A DNA stretch of 51,513 nucleotides, taken from contig SCPZ01000049.1 of the NCBI GenBank assembly GCA_004299305.1, forward strand, positions 1-51,513. Direction: 5' to 3'. Shown one piece after another: positions 17,205 through 28,915 of this stretch. The translations under genes were made by a program, and so were the position numbers. The notes under the pieces are model-generated. The model was not told where the DNA came from. It saw nothing but the letters and a program-made list of their open reading frames with translations, and did no database searches. Every line of letters begins with the position of its first letter. Position 1 is the first letter of the stretch. Source of the stretch: Methylobacter sp. Its GTDB lineage: Bacteria > Pseudomonadota > Gammaproteobacteria > Methylococcales > Methylomonadaceae.

Positions 17205-19395
17205 TTTCGAATGACCTTAGATGCATTTTTAACACTAGAGAGCTTCCTTTTCCAGGATGACTGACGATTGTGACTTCTCCGCCGACATGACGGGCTCGCT
17301 CATACATGCCCAAAATGCCGTATTTTCCAGATTTGTGCATCTGCGCTTTAGTCATGCCGCAGCCGTTATCCGTTATTTTCATCATCAGGCAATTCGTATC
17401 CGTTTCAACATCAACCGTTACTTTAGTGGCCTTGGCATGTAAGGCAATATTGGTTAATGCTTCCTGCATAATGCGGAATACTGCAATATCCCGGTTTTCA
17501 TCCATGACGACATTATTTTCCGGCACTGTCAGAACACATTGAATACCGTTTTGCTCCCTAAATTCATCAAGTTTCCAATCTATTGCGGCTAATAAGCCAA
17601 GATGATCCAAAATACTCGGCCTGAGATCGGCAATGATTTTTCTGACGGACCCGATCGCATCATCAAGATGACCATTCATCACAGTAATCTTTTCATGGCC
17701 TAAGGACAAATCTGTCGGCAACTGTTTATTCAACCAGCTTAAATCCATTTTGAGCGCGGTCAGGAGACTGCCCAATTCATCATGAATTTCCCGTGCTATT
17801 CGTGTCCTTTCATCTTCCCTAACTCTCTCCAGATGACTGGATAAATCCCGTAACGCTTCCTCAGCCTTCTTACGTTCGGTAATATCATGTACCGTGCCGA
17901 TAAAAAAATGACGCTGATCGACGTAAAACTCGCTAACCCCCAATTCCATCGGAAAAATAGACTCGTCTTTCCTGAGTCCGCTCACCTCGCGCCGGGTGTT
18001 GAGTATTTTAGCTTTGCCGCCTTTCAGATAATTTGTTAAATAAGCATCATGCCGACTCCGGTCAGGCTCGGGCATCAGCTTGTTAATATTATGCCCAATC
18101 AATTCCTCGGCAGAATAGCCGAACAGCCTTTCGACAGGCGGATTGAGTTTTTCAATGATGCCATTTTCATCAATAATGATAATGCCGTCAGACACATCGT
18201 TGAAAATAGAGCGCATCCTCGCTTCGCTTTTACTCAACGCATATTCCATTTCAACACGATGAGTCACGTCGTTCAGCACACCGACATAGTGAGTAATCCT
18301 GCCCTGTTGATCCTGTATAGGCGAAATATAGATCTCGTTCCAGAACAGGCTACCATCTTTGCGGTAGTTACGAAAAATCGCATGAGCATCGCGGTTGCTT
18401 TGCAATGCGGCGCGTAACTCGGTCACGCCCGATTGATCCCTATCGTTATTCTGCATAATACGGCAATTATGGCCCAACAGTTCCTGCATGGAATATCCGG
18501 TTATGCGTAGGAAGGCTTCATTGGCGTAAATAATCGCATAGTCCGTATCGGCCAAACCGGTAATAACAATACCGTTGCTACTGGAATCGATAGCGTGCTG
18601 CATCAAATACAACTTCTCTTCAACTTTGCGACGAGCGGTGATGTCTTGTAGTACGCCGTATAATTGAATTACCTTGCCATCAATAAGGTCACGAACCGGT
18701 AATGAATGATCGCTGAAATAACGGATTTCACTATCGTTAATAATGACCCGGTATTCACTAGTGTCTTCGACGCCCGTTAACAACCTCTTAAATCGATTAT
18801 CAACAATTGATCTATCTTCCGGGTGGATAGGCAACACCCAATCTTTTAGCTCATCATGGAATGTTACATCGCCGATAAGACGTTTTAAAGGTTCTGTGAC
18901 CCATTCGAGTATCGGCTTGCCATCCGGGGAAATACGTATGAAATAAGCGAAATCCCGTGTAAATCGGGAAATGAAAGGATCCCTTCTTTCATATAACTGG
19001 AATTTATTATCATCTTCGCAATACTCTCTTTTTTTTGAATCAACCAGAGCTCGCTCTACCGCGTCGAGCAGAAAATGACGCTTTCGTTTAACAACATAGT
19101 CCGCCATGCCGCTCTTAATAGCAGCAACCGCTATATCCTCGCTACCGGAGTCGGTCAACATGATGACCGGCAGGCAAGCATAACGGGATTTAATTGCCTT
19201 AAATAAAGTTAAGCCATCTGTCCACCCGAGCCGATATTCAGTAATCACCAGATCAAAATCAGCTTGGGCGATTTTTTCATCAAACGCCTCGCGACCGCTA
19301 ACCTCAACGATACCCACATCGGCAAATTGACTGCGCAATGTTTTTATGGTCAAGGAACGCTGGGCGGCATCATCGTCAATAATCAGGAATCTCAT
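17185..19395 (-). CDS. REC-PAS-LOV-PAS sensor histidine kinase (NarX-type HisKA_3)
   Basis: The 736-residue soluble kinase shows a receiver (1-120) with acidic D7-D9 but E53 at the phospho-acceptor position (VITEYRLGWTDG). PAS1 is at about 135-258. A LOV-like PAS (about 265-385) has GHNCRIMQ (C311, Q315), NYRKDGSLFWN (N343, N353) and YVGVLNDVT, with Leu at 374 where LOV domains carry Gln. PAS3 is at about 390-508. HisKA_3 follows with H538 (REIHDELG), then HATPase with DNGCGM and KYGILGMYERA. No membrane helix is seen. It is coupled by overlap to the NarL-type regulator at 16560. Sensing of blue light or redox through flavin is inferred from the motif. Confidence 0.85.
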   Translation of the reverse strand: MRFLIIDDDAAQRSLTIKTLRSQFADVGIVEVSGREAFDEKIAQADFDLVITEYRLGWTDGLTLFKAIKSRYACLPVIMLTDSGSEDIAVAAIKSGMADYVVKRKRHFLLDAVERALVDSKKREYCEDDNKFQLYERRDPFISRFTRDFAYFIRISPDGKPILEWVTEPLKRLIGDVTFHDELKDWVLPIHPEDRSIVDNRFKRLLTGVEDTSEYRVIINDSEIRYFSDHSLPVRDLIDGKVIQLYGVLQDITARRKVEEKLYLMQHAIDSSSNGIVITGLADTDYAIIYANEAFLRITGYSMQELLGHNCRIMQNNDRDQSGVTELRAALQSNRDAHAIFRNYRKDGSLFWNEIYISPIQDQQGRITHYVGVLNDVTHRVEMEYALSKSEARMRSIFNDVSDGIIIIDENGIIEKLNPPVERLFGYSAEELIGHNINKLMPEPDRSRHDAYLTNYLKGGKAKILNTRREVSGLRKDESIFPMELGVSEFYVDQRHFFIGTVHDITERKKAEEALRDLSSHLERVREDERTRIAREIHDELGSLLTALKMDLSWLNKQLPTDLSLGHEKITVMNGHLDDAIGSVRKIIADLRPSILDHLGLLAAIDWKLDEFREQNGIQCVLTVPENNVVMDENRDIAVFRIMQEALTNIALHAKATKVTVDVETDTNCLMMKITDNGCGMTKAQMHKSGKYGILGMYERARHVGGEVTIVSHPGKGSSLVLKMHLRSFENDGCHD

Positions 19396-19528
19396 ACATT
19401 AATACATTAGCTGGTGTTTTAATTAAGAAGGCCATTGTACTTGGCGCCTCTTTCGGTAAGCGTTGGATTCGTATTTACTCGCATACCCGTCGTCTCCCTG
19501 CCCTGCTACGTGTTCGCTACGATCGATT

Positions 19529-20560
19529 TTACCGGATTTGAGACATGGACACTGAATGATGCGCTACAACAGGAAACGCATCTAAAATCACATTGATGTC
19601 CGCACCGGATTTACAAGCATTTTCACTAAGATGTCGACGCCACCTCCTGGCCCCTGGCTCACCATGAAAAAGCCCTAAAATATGCCGGGATATGCTGTTT
19701 AATCGGACGCCATCTTCCAACTGTTCCTGAATATAGGGAATTAACAAACGAAAAATCATTTCCCGCGACCTGTACTCTTTGGGTTCGCCAAAAAAACGCC
19801 GGTCTACATCGGCCAATAAATAAGGATTGTGGTAAGCCTCCCTGCCTACCATAACGCCATCGACATGCATCAAAATATCTTCAGCTTGATCCAATGTGGT
19901 GATGCCGCCATTCAGGATGATTTCCAACTGCGGAAAGTCCTGTTTTATTTGATAGACCACATCATAGCGCAACGGAGGAACATCGCGGTTTTGTTTGGGT
20001 GACAAGCCGCTTAACCATGCTTTCCTGGCATGAATAATAAAAGTTTTGCAACCGGCACTGGCGACAGTCGAAACAAAATGCGCCAGTTCTTGATATGAAT
20101 CACGCTCATCAATGCCGATTCTTGATTTGACCGTGACCGGAATTGAAACCGCTTGCCCCATCGCTGCAACACACTCAGCGACAAGTTCGGGTTCTGCCAT
20201 CAGGCAGGCGCCAAAACGACCATTCTGAACCCGATCGCTGGGACAGCCGACATTCAAATTAACCTCATCATAGCCGTAATCTTCAACCATCTTGGCACAG
20301 ATAGCTAATTCCCGAGGATTACTGCCGCCCAGTTGAAACGCAAGCGGGTTTTCTGCGGCATTAAATTGCAAAAAATGGTGGTAATCGCCGTGAATCAAAG
20401 CGCCGGTAGTCACCATCTCGGTGTACAAAAACGCGTGCTGTGAAATCAGTCGATGAAAATAACGACAGTGTTTATCAGTCCAGTCCAGCATCGGGGCGAC
20501 GGTAAAGGCATGGGGCCTTATTACCTGATTTTTAGCAGATTCTATCGATTTGTTGTGCAT
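19529..20560 (-). CDS. dusA: tRNA-dihydrouridine synthase A
   Basis: DusA reduces uridine at position 20/20a of tRNA with an FMN cofactor. Family motifs are present: FTVAPMLDWTDKHCRYFHR near the start, EMVTTGALIHGD, LNVGCPSDRVQNGRFGACLM with the catalytic Cys, VTVKSRIGID, FIIHARKAWL, LNGGI and GVMVGREAYHNPYL. The frame is open further upstream to 20659, but those residues are not family-like, so the ATG at 20560 (MHNKSIE) is preferred, giving 343 residues. Single gene, convergent with nothing close by. Confidence 0.9.
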   Translation of the reverse strand: MHNKSIESAKNQVIRPHAFTVAPMLDWTDKHCRYFHRLISQHAFLYTEMVTTGALIHGDYHHFLQFNAAENPLAFQLGGSNPRELAICAKMVEDYGYDEVNLNVGCPSDRVQNGRFGACLMAEPELVAECVAAMGQAVSIPVTVKSRIGIDERDSYQELAHFVSTVASAGCKTFIIHARKAWLSGLSPKQNRDVPPLRYDVVYQIKQDFPQLEIILNGGITTLDQAEDILMHVDGVMVGREAYHNPYLLADVDRRFFGEPKEYRSREMIFRLLIPYIQEQLEDGVRLNSISRHILGLFHGEPGARRWRRHLSENACKSGADINVILDAFPVVAHHSVSMSQIR

Positions 20561-20932
20561 TTTTAAGGTGTAAATATGGCGAAGCCTCAGAAAATAAAAA
20601 CAGCATATCCTACAGGATATTTGCAAACAAAACTGTTGATGGCAACGCGACCTAGCCATCCGCCATGCAAATTATTTTAAATCAACAAATTACGCGACAA
20701 ATGCTTTTTAGATAACCTTACCGCATGTTTTTATCATGTTTTTATAATGCTTAAGGCCTTACATTAAAAAGGCCGGAATACATACAATACATACTTAGAC
20801 ACCGCTTTTAGTTTTGGATTAATCAGCAATGCTTGCGACAAAATACGACAAAAAAAATCCAAAAAATAAAGTTATCAATTTGATTTTATTTACACTGTCA
20901 TGGCAATCATTGTTAAATAAAAAAATTGAGAG

Positions 20933-20960
20933 TTGCGTTACAAAAATCTGTAGGTATAAT
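20933..20960 (+). promoter_or_regulatory. Sigma70-type promoter for tRNA-Val
   Basis: TTGCGT (20933-20938) and a consensus TATAAT (20955-20960) are 16 nt apart. The tRNA begins 27 nt after the -10 box. Confidence 0.6.
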
Positions 20961-20986
20961 AACGAGCTCGAAGTTAAATAAGCTTC

Positions 20987-21063
20987 AGGCGCGTAGCTCA
21001 GTTGGTTAGAGCACCACCTTGACATGGTGGGGGTCGGTGGTTCGAGTCCACTCGTGCCTACCA
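20987..21063 (+). tRNA. tRNA-Val(GAC)
   Basis: The 77-nt cloverleaf has acceptor arms AGGCGCG and CGTGCCT, the D-arm TAGCTCAGTTGGTTAGAGCA, and anticodon stem CCACC/GGTGG with loop TTGACAT (anticodon GAC). The T-arm GGTTCGAGTCC and an encoded CCA end complete it. Confidence 0.96.
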
Positions 21064-21070
21064 AACATCA

Positions 21071-21097
21071 AAAGCACTGCACCGCAGTGCTTTTTTT
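21071..21097 (+). terminator. Rho-independent terminator after tRNA-Val
   Basis: A perfect 10-bp stem AAAGCACTGC / GCAGTGCTTT with a 3-nt loop is followed by a T run. It separates the tRNA from thrS. Confidence 0.88.
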
Positions 21098-21125
21098 ATT
21101 GTAGACACTAAAACACAGATACAAT

Positions 21126-23033
21126 ATGCCTGTAATTACTCTTCCCGATGGCTCCAAGCGAGAATACGACCAAGCCGTAACAGTGATGGATGTTGCGCTA
21201 TCTATCGGATCGGGATTAGCCAAGGCAACCTTGGCAGGCAAAGTTAACGGCAATCTGGTTGATGCCAGCACGCTAATCGATCAGGATGCAACGCTGCAAC
21301 TGATTACCGCAAAGGATGACGAAGGCATCGACGTCATTCGCCATTCAACCGCACATCTACTGGCTCAGGCCGTCAAACAGTTATTTCCTTCCGCACAAGT
21401 CACCATCGGGCCGGTTATCGAAAACGGCTTTTTTTACGACTTCTCCTACGAAAGAGCATTTACGCCGGAAGACTTGAGCGCCATTGAGAAAAAGATGGAG
21501 CAACTGGCCGCTGAAGATTATCCAATCCATCGCTCCGTGCTATCCCGGGATGAGGCGGTCAAGTTTTTCAGAAATCTGGGCGAAACCTATAAAGCCGAGA
21601 TTATCGAATCCATCCCCGCAAATGAAGATTTATCCCTGTATGAGCAAGGCGGATTTACCGACCTGTGCCGCGGCCCTCATGCGCCCAGCACCGGCAAGCT
21701 GAAAGTCTTCAAACTGATGAAGATTGCCGGCGCTTACTGGCGAGGCAATTCCGACAACGAAATGCTGCAACGCATTTACGGTACGGCTTGGAGCGACAAA
21801 AAAGACTTGCAGGCTTACCTGCATCGCCTGGAAGAAGCGGAAAAGCGCGATCACCGCAAGCTGGCGAAAACCCTGGATCTGTTCCATTCCCAGGAAGAAG
21901 CGCCCGGCATGGTGTTCTGGCATGAAAAAGGCTGGGTCATCTATCAACAGGTTGAGCAATATATCCGCGAAAAATTACGGGTAAACGGTTACGGCGAAGT
22001 CAGGACGCCTCAGGTCGTGGATCGTTCTTTATGGGAAAGATCCGGGCACTGGGAAAAATTCGGCGAGATGATTTTCACCACGCATTCCGAGAACCGCGAT
22101 TACGCGATCAAACCGATGAACTGCCCCTGCCATGTGCAGATTTATAATCAAGGCCTTAAAAGCTACCGCGATTTACCTATCCGGCTGGCGGAATTCGGTT
22201 CCTGCCATCGCAACGAACCTTCCGGCACTTTGCATGGCTTAATGCGGGTCAGAAATTTTGTCCAAGATGACGCGCATATTTTCTGCACCGAAGACCAAAT
22301 TCAAGACGAAGTATCGACCTTTATCGATATGCTGTTCGATGTTTACAAAGATTTCGGCTTTGAAGACGTTATCATTAAATTATCCACCCGACCTGCAAAC
22401 AGGGTTGGTGATGATTCGGTCTGGGATAAGGCGGAAAACGCCCTGGAGCTGGCGCTTAACACCAAAGAATTAAAATGGGATTTACAGCCCGGCGAAGGCG
22501 CTTTCTACGGCCCTAAAATTGAATTCTCATTAAAAGACTGCATCGGACGCGTCTGGCAATGCGGCACGATCCAGGTGGATTTTTCGATGCCGGGCCGCCT
22601 GGATGCAACCTATATCGCCGAAGACGGATCACGGCAAGTGCCGGTCATGCTGCACCGAGCGATACTCGGCTCACTGGAACGTTTTATCGGCATCTTGATC
22701 GAGCAACATGCAGGAACCTTCCCGCTATGGCTGTCTCCAGTGCAAGTGGTAGTGCTTAATATTACCGACAAACACGCCGAATATGCCTCGCAAATTATGC
22801 GAGACCTTGAAAAACAAGGCATCCGGGTAAAAATTGACTTGAGAAATGAGAAGATCGGGTTTAAAATCCGCGAGCATTCCATGCAGCGAGTACCGTATCT
22901 TGTCATTATCGGTGACAAAGAATTAGAACAACAACGCATTACGGTACGTACGCAAAAAGGTGATGACTTAGGTAGCTTGCCAATCCATGAATTTACCGAA
23001 CGGTTAAAACAAGAGATTGCAAGCAGAAAATGA
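21126..23033 (+). CDS. thrS: Threonyl-tRNA synthetase
   Basis: The 635-residue class II synthetase has an N-terminal TGS domain (about 1-62), the editing domain with [16 protein letters not shown] (about 75-90), and a catalytic core with MNCPCH (zinc Cys), [20 protein letters not shown], an FYGPKIEF segment and motif 3 [14 protein letters not shown]. The C-terminal anticodon-binding domain contains [13 protein letters not shown]. It attaches threonine to tRNA-Thr and edits mischarged serine. It leads the translation cluster with infC 21 nt downstream. Length is normal for the family. Confidence 0.97.
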   Translation: MPVITLPDGSKREYDQAVTVMDVALSIGSGLAKATLAGKVNGNLVDASTLIDQDATLQLITAKDDEGIDVIRHSTAHLLAQAVKQLFPSAQVTIGPVIENGFFYDFSYERAFTPEDLSAIEKKMEQLAAEDYPIHRSVLSRDEAVKFFRNLGETYKAEIIESIPANEDLSLYEQGGFTDLCRGPHAPSTGKLKVFKLMKIAGAYWRGNSDNEMLQRIYGTAWSDKKDLQAYLHRLEEAEKRDHRKLAKTLDLFHSQEEAPGMVFWHEKGWVIYQQVEQYIREKLRVNGYGEVRTPQVVDRSLWERSGHWEKFGEMIFTTHSENRDYAIKPMNCPCHVQIYNQGLKSYRDLPIRLAEFGSCHRNEPSGTLHGLMRVRNFVQDDAHIFCTEDQIQDEVSTFIDMLFDVYKDFGFEDVIIKLSTRPANRVGDDSVWDKAENALELALNTKELKWDLQPGEGAFYGPKIEFSLKDCIGRVWQCGTIQVDFSMPGRLDATYIAEDGSRQVPVMLHRAILGSLERFIGILIEQHAGTFPLWLSPVQVVVLNITDKHAEYASQIMRDLEKQGIRVKIDLRNEKIGFKIREHSMQRVPYLVIIGDKELEQQRITVRTQKGDDLGSLPIHEFTERLKQEIASRK

Positions 23034-23054
23034 ATGATTTTGGAGGATTAGGAT

Positions 23055-23579
23055 ATCGCTGCTAAAAAAGATGAAACGCGCCTGAATGACTCGATCACCG
23101 CCAGACGGGTGAGAGTAACAGGTCCGGAGGGTGAAGCGTTAGGTATTATATCGTTAGATGAAGCCAAACAAATTGCGTACGCTGCAGACTTGGATTTAGT
23201 AGAAATATCGCCAAACGCGGATCCTCCGGTTTGCAAGGTGATGAACTACGGCAAATACCAGTTCGAGTTAAATAAAAAACTGGCCGTTGCCAAAAAGAAA
23301 CAAAAACAGGTTCAAGTCAAAGAAATCAAGTTCAGGCCTGGAACCGACGAAGGGGACTACCAAGTTAAACTGAGAAGTTTGACCAAGTTCCTTAACGACG
23401 GCGACAAAACCAAAATTACCTTACGTTATCGCGGACGCGAAATGGCTCACCGGGAAATCGGCGTCGATCTGCTAAAGCGGATAGAAAAGGATTTGGAAGA
23501 AATAGCCATCGTCGAGCAATTCCCTAAAATGGAAGGTCGTCAAATGGTTATGGTTATGGCGCCGAAAAAGAAAAAATAA
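23055..23579 (+). CDS. infC: Translation initiation factor IF-3, starting at a rare ATC codon
   Basis: The protein is 174 residues if read from ATC at 23055. Homology to IF-3 begins upstream of the first ordinary start in frame (GTG at 23109): [12 protein letters not shown] corresponds to the conserved N-terminus. A TAG at 23049 limits the frame. GGAGG at 23042-23046 lies 8 nt before ATC. Non-AUG starts (AUU, AUC, AUA) are the established basis of IF-3 autoregulation. Conserved parts include [20 protein letters not shown] and [17 protein letters not shown]-3 binds the 30S subunit and checks start codons. Confidence 0.93.
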   Translation: MAAKKDETRLNDSITARRVRVTGPEGEALGIISLDEAKQIAYAADLDLVEISPNADPPVCKVMNYGKYQFELNKKLAVAKKKQKQVQVKEIKFRPGTDEGDYQVKLRSLTKFLNDGDKTKITLRYRGREMAHREIGVDLLKRIEKDLEEIAIVEQFPKMEGRQMVMVMAPKKKK

Positions 23580-23756
23580 CCCAACAACCGATTCACAACG
23601 AAAATCGTAGAGACTTTGCATTGCAACGCCTCTACAGAGCAGCACAAGATGAGCTGCTAGGTATCATATAGCGATGCCGGTAATTCTTCAGGGCCATGCA
23701 TTTTGCCTTGCTGGGTTACAACTCAGGGATTTATTTAAATTAATTGGAGCAAACAA

Positions 23757-23954
23757 ATGCCAAAGATCAAAACCAACCGTGGAGCTGCCAAGCGTTTCAG
23801 ACGCACTGGCAACGGCGGTTTTAAATGTGGACAGTCCCACAGACGTCACATCCTGACTAAAAAATCGACCAAAAGAAAAAGACAGTTACGCTCGCCGGCA
23901 ACTATTCATCCATCAGATGTGCGCATGGCCGTACGCATGATGCCGTACAGTTAA
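23757..23954 (+). CDS. rpmI: 50S ribosomal protein L35
   Basis: The 65-residue basic protein [20 protein letters not shown] with [15 protein letters not shown] is a clear L35. It sits 178 nt after infC and 14 nt before rplT. TTGGAGCAAACA precedes the ATG. Confidence 0.96.
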   Translation: MPKIKTNRGAAKRFRRTGNGGFKCGQSHRRHILTKKSTKRKRQLRSPATIHPSDVRMAVRMMPYS

Positions 23955-23968
23955 TCAGGGAGTAGACA

Positions 23969-24331
23969 ATGCCTAGAGTTAAACGCGGCGTAACAGCCAG
24001 AGCAAGACACAAAAAAGTTTTAAAGCAAGCGAAAGGTTACTACGGCGCACGAAGCCGAATTTATCGCGTTGCCAAACAAGCGGTAATTAAAGCCGGTCAG
24101 TATGCGTACCGTGACCGCAAGCAGAAAAAACGCCAGTTCCGCGCTTTGTGGATCGTCCGTATCAATGCGGCCGCCCGCTTAAGCGGAATGTCATACAGTC
24201 GCTTCATCAATGGCTTGACTAAAGCCAATGTGAAGATAGACCGCAAAGTTCTGGCTGATATTGCAGTTCGCGACATTAACGCATTTGCGGAAATTGCGAA
24301 AATTGCAAAGGAACATCAAAGCAAGCCTTAA
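23969..24331 (+). CDS. rplT: 50S ribosomal protein L20
   Basis: The 120-residue basic protein has [19 protein letters not shown] and the conserved core [20 protein letters not shown]. It is needed for early 50S assembly and in many bacteria represses its own operon. It follows rpmI with a 14-nt gap and a GGGAG ribosome site. Confidence 0.97.
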   Translation: MPRVKRGVTARARHKKVLKQAKGYYGARSRIYRVAKQAVIKAGQYAYRDRKQKKRQFRALWIVRINAAARLSGMSYSRFINGLTKANVKIDRKVLADIAVRDINAFAEIAKIAKEHQSKP

Positions 24332-24340
24332 GGAATGACG

Positions 24341-24400
24341 CTGATTTTAGTTAACTGAAATCAGACTAATCCCCCTCCCCTTTCTGGGCAGGGGGATTAG
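24341..24400 (+). terminator. Two successive hairpins between rplT and pheS
   Basis: The first stem is CTGATTT/AAATCAG (24341-24347, 24358-24364). The second is an 11-bp stem CTAATCCCCCT/AGGGGGATTAG (24366-24376, 24390-24400). No T-run follows the second stem, so termination or attenuation before pheST is a guess. No phenylalanine-rich leader peptide was seen. Confidence 0.5.
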
Positions 24401-24458
24401 ACTCTTAGTCCGTTCCCGATAAATAAAAAATCCTCCCCACCTACACACAGCGAGCTAA

Positions 24459-25481
<1,023 letters not shown>

Positions 25482-25549
25482 ACAGGTGCCGCTCCTGCTC
25501 CCGGCAGGCCTGCGGCATACACTCCATCCCTAGAGATAAAGTTTGAGTT

Positions 25550-27925
25550 ATGCAAATTAGTGAAGCCTGGTTAAGAGAATATGTAAATCCAGCAATAACA
25601 ACAGAACAACTGGTCGAGCAATTGACCATGGCGGGTCTGGAGGTCGATTCGGTAACGCCTGCGGCAGCAGTATTCAGCGGCGTGGTCATCGGCGAAGTTC
25701 TCGCCATGGAGCAACACCCAGATGCCGACCGCTTACGGATTTGCCAAGTCACGGTAGGCGAAGCGGATCCCTTGCAAATCGTCTGCGGCGCAAGCAACGT
25801 CCGGGTCGGCTTGAGAATCCCTGCGGCATTGATCGGCGCGGTATTGCCAGGCGATTTTAAGATCAAAAAATCCAAACTCCGCGGCGTAGAATCCTACGGC
25901 ATGTTGTGCTCCGAAAAAGAACTAGGCTTGGCCGCCGATGCCAACGGCTTAATGGAACTAGCAGCCGATGCGCCGGTAGGCGTTGATATACGCGACTACC
26001 TGTCACTGAACGACAACATCATCGAAGTCGACTTGACACCCAACAGAGCCGATTGCCTGAGCGTTGAAGGCATAGCGCGCGAAGTGGCCGTACTGAACAA
26101 AATGGACTGGTCGATCACTCCGGCTGAAACAGCCTCAGTCAGCCATACCAACATTTTAAATGTATCAGTAACAGCGACAGACGCTTGCCCGCGTTATTTG
26201 GGCCGATTGATTAAAGGCGTAAATCCTAAAGCCGAAACCCCGTTATGGATGCAGGAACGCCTGCGCCGTTCGGGCGTCAGAAGCTTGAGCGCAGTGGTCG
26301 ACGTCACCAATTACGTACTGATTGAATTAGGCCAACCGCTACACGCCTTCGATGCCGCCAAATTAACCGGCAGCATTAATGTGCGCTATGCCCAAACCGA
26401 TGAAAGCGTTGCACTATTAAACGGCCAGACCATTAAGCTGGATAATGAAACTCTGGTTATCGCCGACGATAAACAAGCCTTGGCCTTGGCTGGAGTAATG
26501 GGCGGCAGCGAGTCTGCGGTTAGCGACGAAACCCAGGATGTCTTTCTGGAATGCGCGTTTTTCAGCCCGCAAAGCATCGCCGGCAAAGCTCGGAATTACG
26601 GCTTGCACACCGACTCATCGCACCGCTTCGAACGCGGCGTTGACCCAACCTTGCAGGAACGCGCCATAGAACGCGCGACTCAACTGATTGTCGACATTGC
26701 AGGCGGCAGCGTCGGCACAATTACCGACGTAACAACCGCGTCAGCCTTGCCTCAACGCTCAGCCGTATTACTCAGAAAACAACGCCTGGAAAAAACACTG
26801 GGAATCAATCTGGCGGACGCACAAGTCGTCGATATTTTTCAACGCCTGGGAATGTCCGTGCAAACACTGCCGGATGGCTGGTCCGTGACGCCGCCGGGAT
26901 GCCGTTTCGACATCGCTATTGAAGCCGATTTGATCGAGGAAATAGCGCGCATTGTCGGCTATAACAACCTGCCGAACAGCAGCCTACTCATGCGCTCGGA
27001 ACTGGGTAAAGCCACCGAAGCGGTACTGGATCTGGATCGCGCCAAAGATTTGCTGGTTGATCGTGGCTATCAAGAAGCGATTACCTACAGCTTTGTCGAT
27101 GAAGACATACAGCAAGCAGTTGCACCTGACGACAACATTGTCCGGTTGAAAAACCCGATTTCTGCCGACTTATCGGTGATGCGCACTACCCTGTGGTGCG
27201 GTTTGTTAAAAGCCGCCCTGCACAATACCAATCGCCAACAAAATCGGGTTCGTTTTTTTGAAACCGGCCTGCGTTTTATTAATAAAGACGGCGACATGCA
27301 GCAGCAAAAAATGCTGTCCGGCTTGGCCTTAGGTAGCGCCTATTCCGAGCAATGGGGCGTCGCAACCCGCAAAGTCGATTTTTTCGATGTTAAAGCCGAT
27401 GTGCAGGCCTTGTTTTCCTTGACCGGTACAAACGCGCAATTTATCCCGGCCAAACATCCCGCCTTACATCCCGGACAAACGGCTGAAATCTTATCGCTGC
27501 AAGGCGAAAAAATCGGCTGGCTGGGTATGTTGCATCCAACATTGGAAAAACAGTTAGGATTCGATACCCAGGTTTTCCTGTTTGAGCTGGATCAGGACTT
27601 ATTGCTAAACAAACAAATTCCGAAATTCAAGCCACTATCAAAATATCCTTCGGTACGCCGGGATATAGCCTTGATTGTTAAGGAGGAAGTCGCTGCCAGC
27701 GATATAGTAAATTGTATTAAAGACGGTGCGGGGCAGACCTTACAGGAGATAGTGATCTTTGATATCTATCGCGGGAAAGGCGTCGAAGAAGGCAGTAAAA
27801 GCGTTGCTTTAAGTTTAATATTACAAGATTTTTCACAAACGCTAACAGATTCTGAAATAGATGCTATATTTAGCGGGCTGTTAGAAACATTGACCACCAA
27901 AATAAATGCAAAGCTGAGGGATTGA
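25550..27925 (+). CDS. pheT: Phenylalanyl-tRNA synthetase beta subunit
   Basis: The 791-residue subunit has a tRNA-binding EMAP-like domain near residues 40-150 ([36 protein letters not shown]), B3/B4 editing domain, B5 domain, core and a C-terminal FDX-ACB domain ([13 protein letters not shown]). It has the normal bacterial length. It ends 2 nt before the ihfA ATG. Confidence 0.97.
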   Translation: MQISEAWLREYVNPAITTEQLVEQLTMAGLEVDSVTPAAAVFSGVVIGEVLAMEQHPDADRLRICQVTVGEADPLQIVCGASNVRVGLRIPAALIGAVLPGDFKIKKSKLRGVESYGMLCSEKELGLAADANGLMELAADAPVGVDIRDYLSLNDNIIEVDLTPNRADCLSVEGIAREVAVLNKMDWSITPAETASVSHTNILNVSVTATDACPRYLGRLIKGVNPKAETPLWMQERLRRSGVRSLSAVVDVTNYVLIELGQPLHAFDAAKLTGSINVRYAQTDESVALLNGQTIKLDNETLVIADDKQALALAGVMGGSESAVSDETQDVFLECAFFSPQSIAGKARNYGLHTDSSHRFERGVDPTLQERAIERATQLIVDIAGGSVGTITDVTTASALPQRSAVLLRKQRLEKTLGINLADAQVVDIFQRLGMSVQTLPDGWSVTPPGCRFDIAIEADLIEEIARIVGYNNLPNSSLLMRSELGKATEAVLDLDRAKDLLVDRGYQEAITYSFVDEDIQQAVAPDDNIVRLKNPISADLSVMRTTLWCGLLKAALHNTNRQQNRVRFFETGLRFINKDGDMQQQKMLSGLALGSAYSEQWGVATRKVDFFDVKADVQALFSLTGTNAQFIPAKHPALHPGQTAEILSLQGEKIGWLGMLHPTLEKQLGFDTQVFLFELDQDLLLNKQIPKFKPLSKYPSVRRDIALIVKEEVAASDIVNCIKDGAGQTLQEIVIFDIYRGKGVEEGSKSVALSLILQDFSQTLTDSEIDAIFSGLLETLTTKINAKLRD

Positions 27926-27927
27926 TA

Positions 27928-28224
27928 ATGGCATTAACTAAAGCTGATTTTGCCGAAAGGCTGTTTGACGAGCTTGGCTTAAACAAGCGCGAAGCAAAAG
28001 ATATGGTCGAAATGTTTTTTGAGGAAATCAAAGGCTCGTTGGAACACGGTGAGCAGGTAAAAATTTCCGGTTTTGGAAAGTTCGAACTGCGCGATAAAAG
28101 CAGTCGTCCCGGCCGAAATCCAAAAACAGGCGAAGAGATCCCCATAACCGCCCGCCGAGTAGTAACATTCCGATCGGGTCAAAAACTAAAAGCCAGAGTA
28201 GAAGCGTATGCTGGAGCCGAGTAA
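27928..28224 (+). CDS. ihfA: Integration host factor alpha subunit
   Basis: The 98-residue protein [20 protein letters not shown], with [17 protein letters not shown] and [18 protein letters not shown], is a clear IhfA. A TTG two codons upstream is possible, but the ATG at 27928 has GAGGG 7 nt before it and gives the family start MALTK. IHF bends DNA in transcription, replication and site-specific recombination. It may also act on integration at the adjacent tRNA-Pro site. Confidence 0.96.
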   Translation: MALTKADFAERLFDELGLNKREAKDMVEMFFEEIKGSLEHGEQVKISGFGKFELRDKSSRPGRNPKTGEEIPITARRVVTFRSGQKLKARVEAYAGAE

Positions 28225-28561
28225 TAATAATGAGTTGCCGGTCATACCGGCAAAACGCTATTTCACCATAGGTGAAGTCAGTGAGTTATGCGGAGTAAAA
28301 CCTCATGTGCTTCGCTACTGGGAACAAGAGTTTACAGAACTTAGCCCGGTAAAAAGGCGCGGCAATCGTCGTTATTATCAGCGTCATGATGTGCTGATGA
28401 TACGGCAAATAAGATCATTACTGTATGAACAAGGCTACACCATTGGCGGTGCCAGAGCTCATTTAAGCAGCGATGATGCCAAAGAAGATTCAACCCGCAC
28501 CAAGCAGTTGATTCATCAAATGGTTAGTGAACTGGAAGAAATTCTGGAGTTGCTCAAGTAG
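28208..28561 (+). CDS. MerR-family regulator downstream of ihfA
   Basis: The 117-residue protein has a MerR helix-turn-helix (about 19-55, [20 protein letters not shown], then WEQEF) and wing [20 protein letters not shown], with a short C-terminal helix and no obvious metal or ligand domain. It overlaps ihfA by 17 nt. The same small MerR gene follows ihfA and precedes tRNA-Pro in other gammaproteobacteria. Its target is unknown. Confidence 0.9.
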   Translation: MLEPSNNNELPVIPAKRYFTIGEVSELCGVKPHVLRYWEQEFTELSPVKRRGNRRYYQRHDVLMIRQIRSLLYEQGYTIGGARAHLSSDDAKEDSTRTKQLIHQMVSELEEILELLK

Positions 28562-28570
28562 ATTTTTCCC

Positions 28571-28610
28571 ATTCAATGCCGTAAATGTAGTACAATCTGC
28601 GGCATTGAAT
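28571..28610 (+). promoter_or_regulatory. 11-bp inverted repeat between merR gene and tRNA-Pro
   Basis: ATTCAATGCCG (28571-28581) and CGGCATTGAAT (28600-28610) are exact complements around an 18-nt loop. It may terminate the ihfA-merR transcript. A TACAAT within the loop could be the -10 box of the tRNA promoter. Confidence 0.5.
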
Positions 28611-28666
28611 TATTGGGGATTGTATTCACAATCCTTTCAGCTTTAAATTCTTTATTTTCAAACTGT

Positions 28667-28743
<77 letters not shown>

Positions 28744-28798
28744 ATTGAATCAAAGAGTTACAAATTACAGAATTCGAAAAATCCTCAAAATGGCGATT

Positions 28799-28826
28799 CC
28801 GGTACAACAGCCGGTACAACAATTTA
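28799..28826. repeat. Pair of CCGGTACAACA direct repeats near attL
   Basis: CCGGTACAACA occurs twice with a 12-bp period. The same pair is found at 44499-44526, and a diverged pair (CGGGTAC at 44751 and 44763) follows the right att site. Position and spacing fit integrase arm-type or excision-factor sites; this is inference. Confidence 0.6.
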
Positions 28827-28915
28827 TAACGCTTGCCGATTTTAAGACACTCCAAAACACCGGCAACCTCTGCCGAACCCTGCCGAATTAATCCAATCGC
28901 ATACGGTTTAAATTC

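Noticed and set aside
20819..21064. Minus-strand frame of 81 codons across tRNA-Val
   Set aside because: It is the antisense of the tRNA (a GxEPPTPTMS-type peptide), a well-known false protein in annotations.
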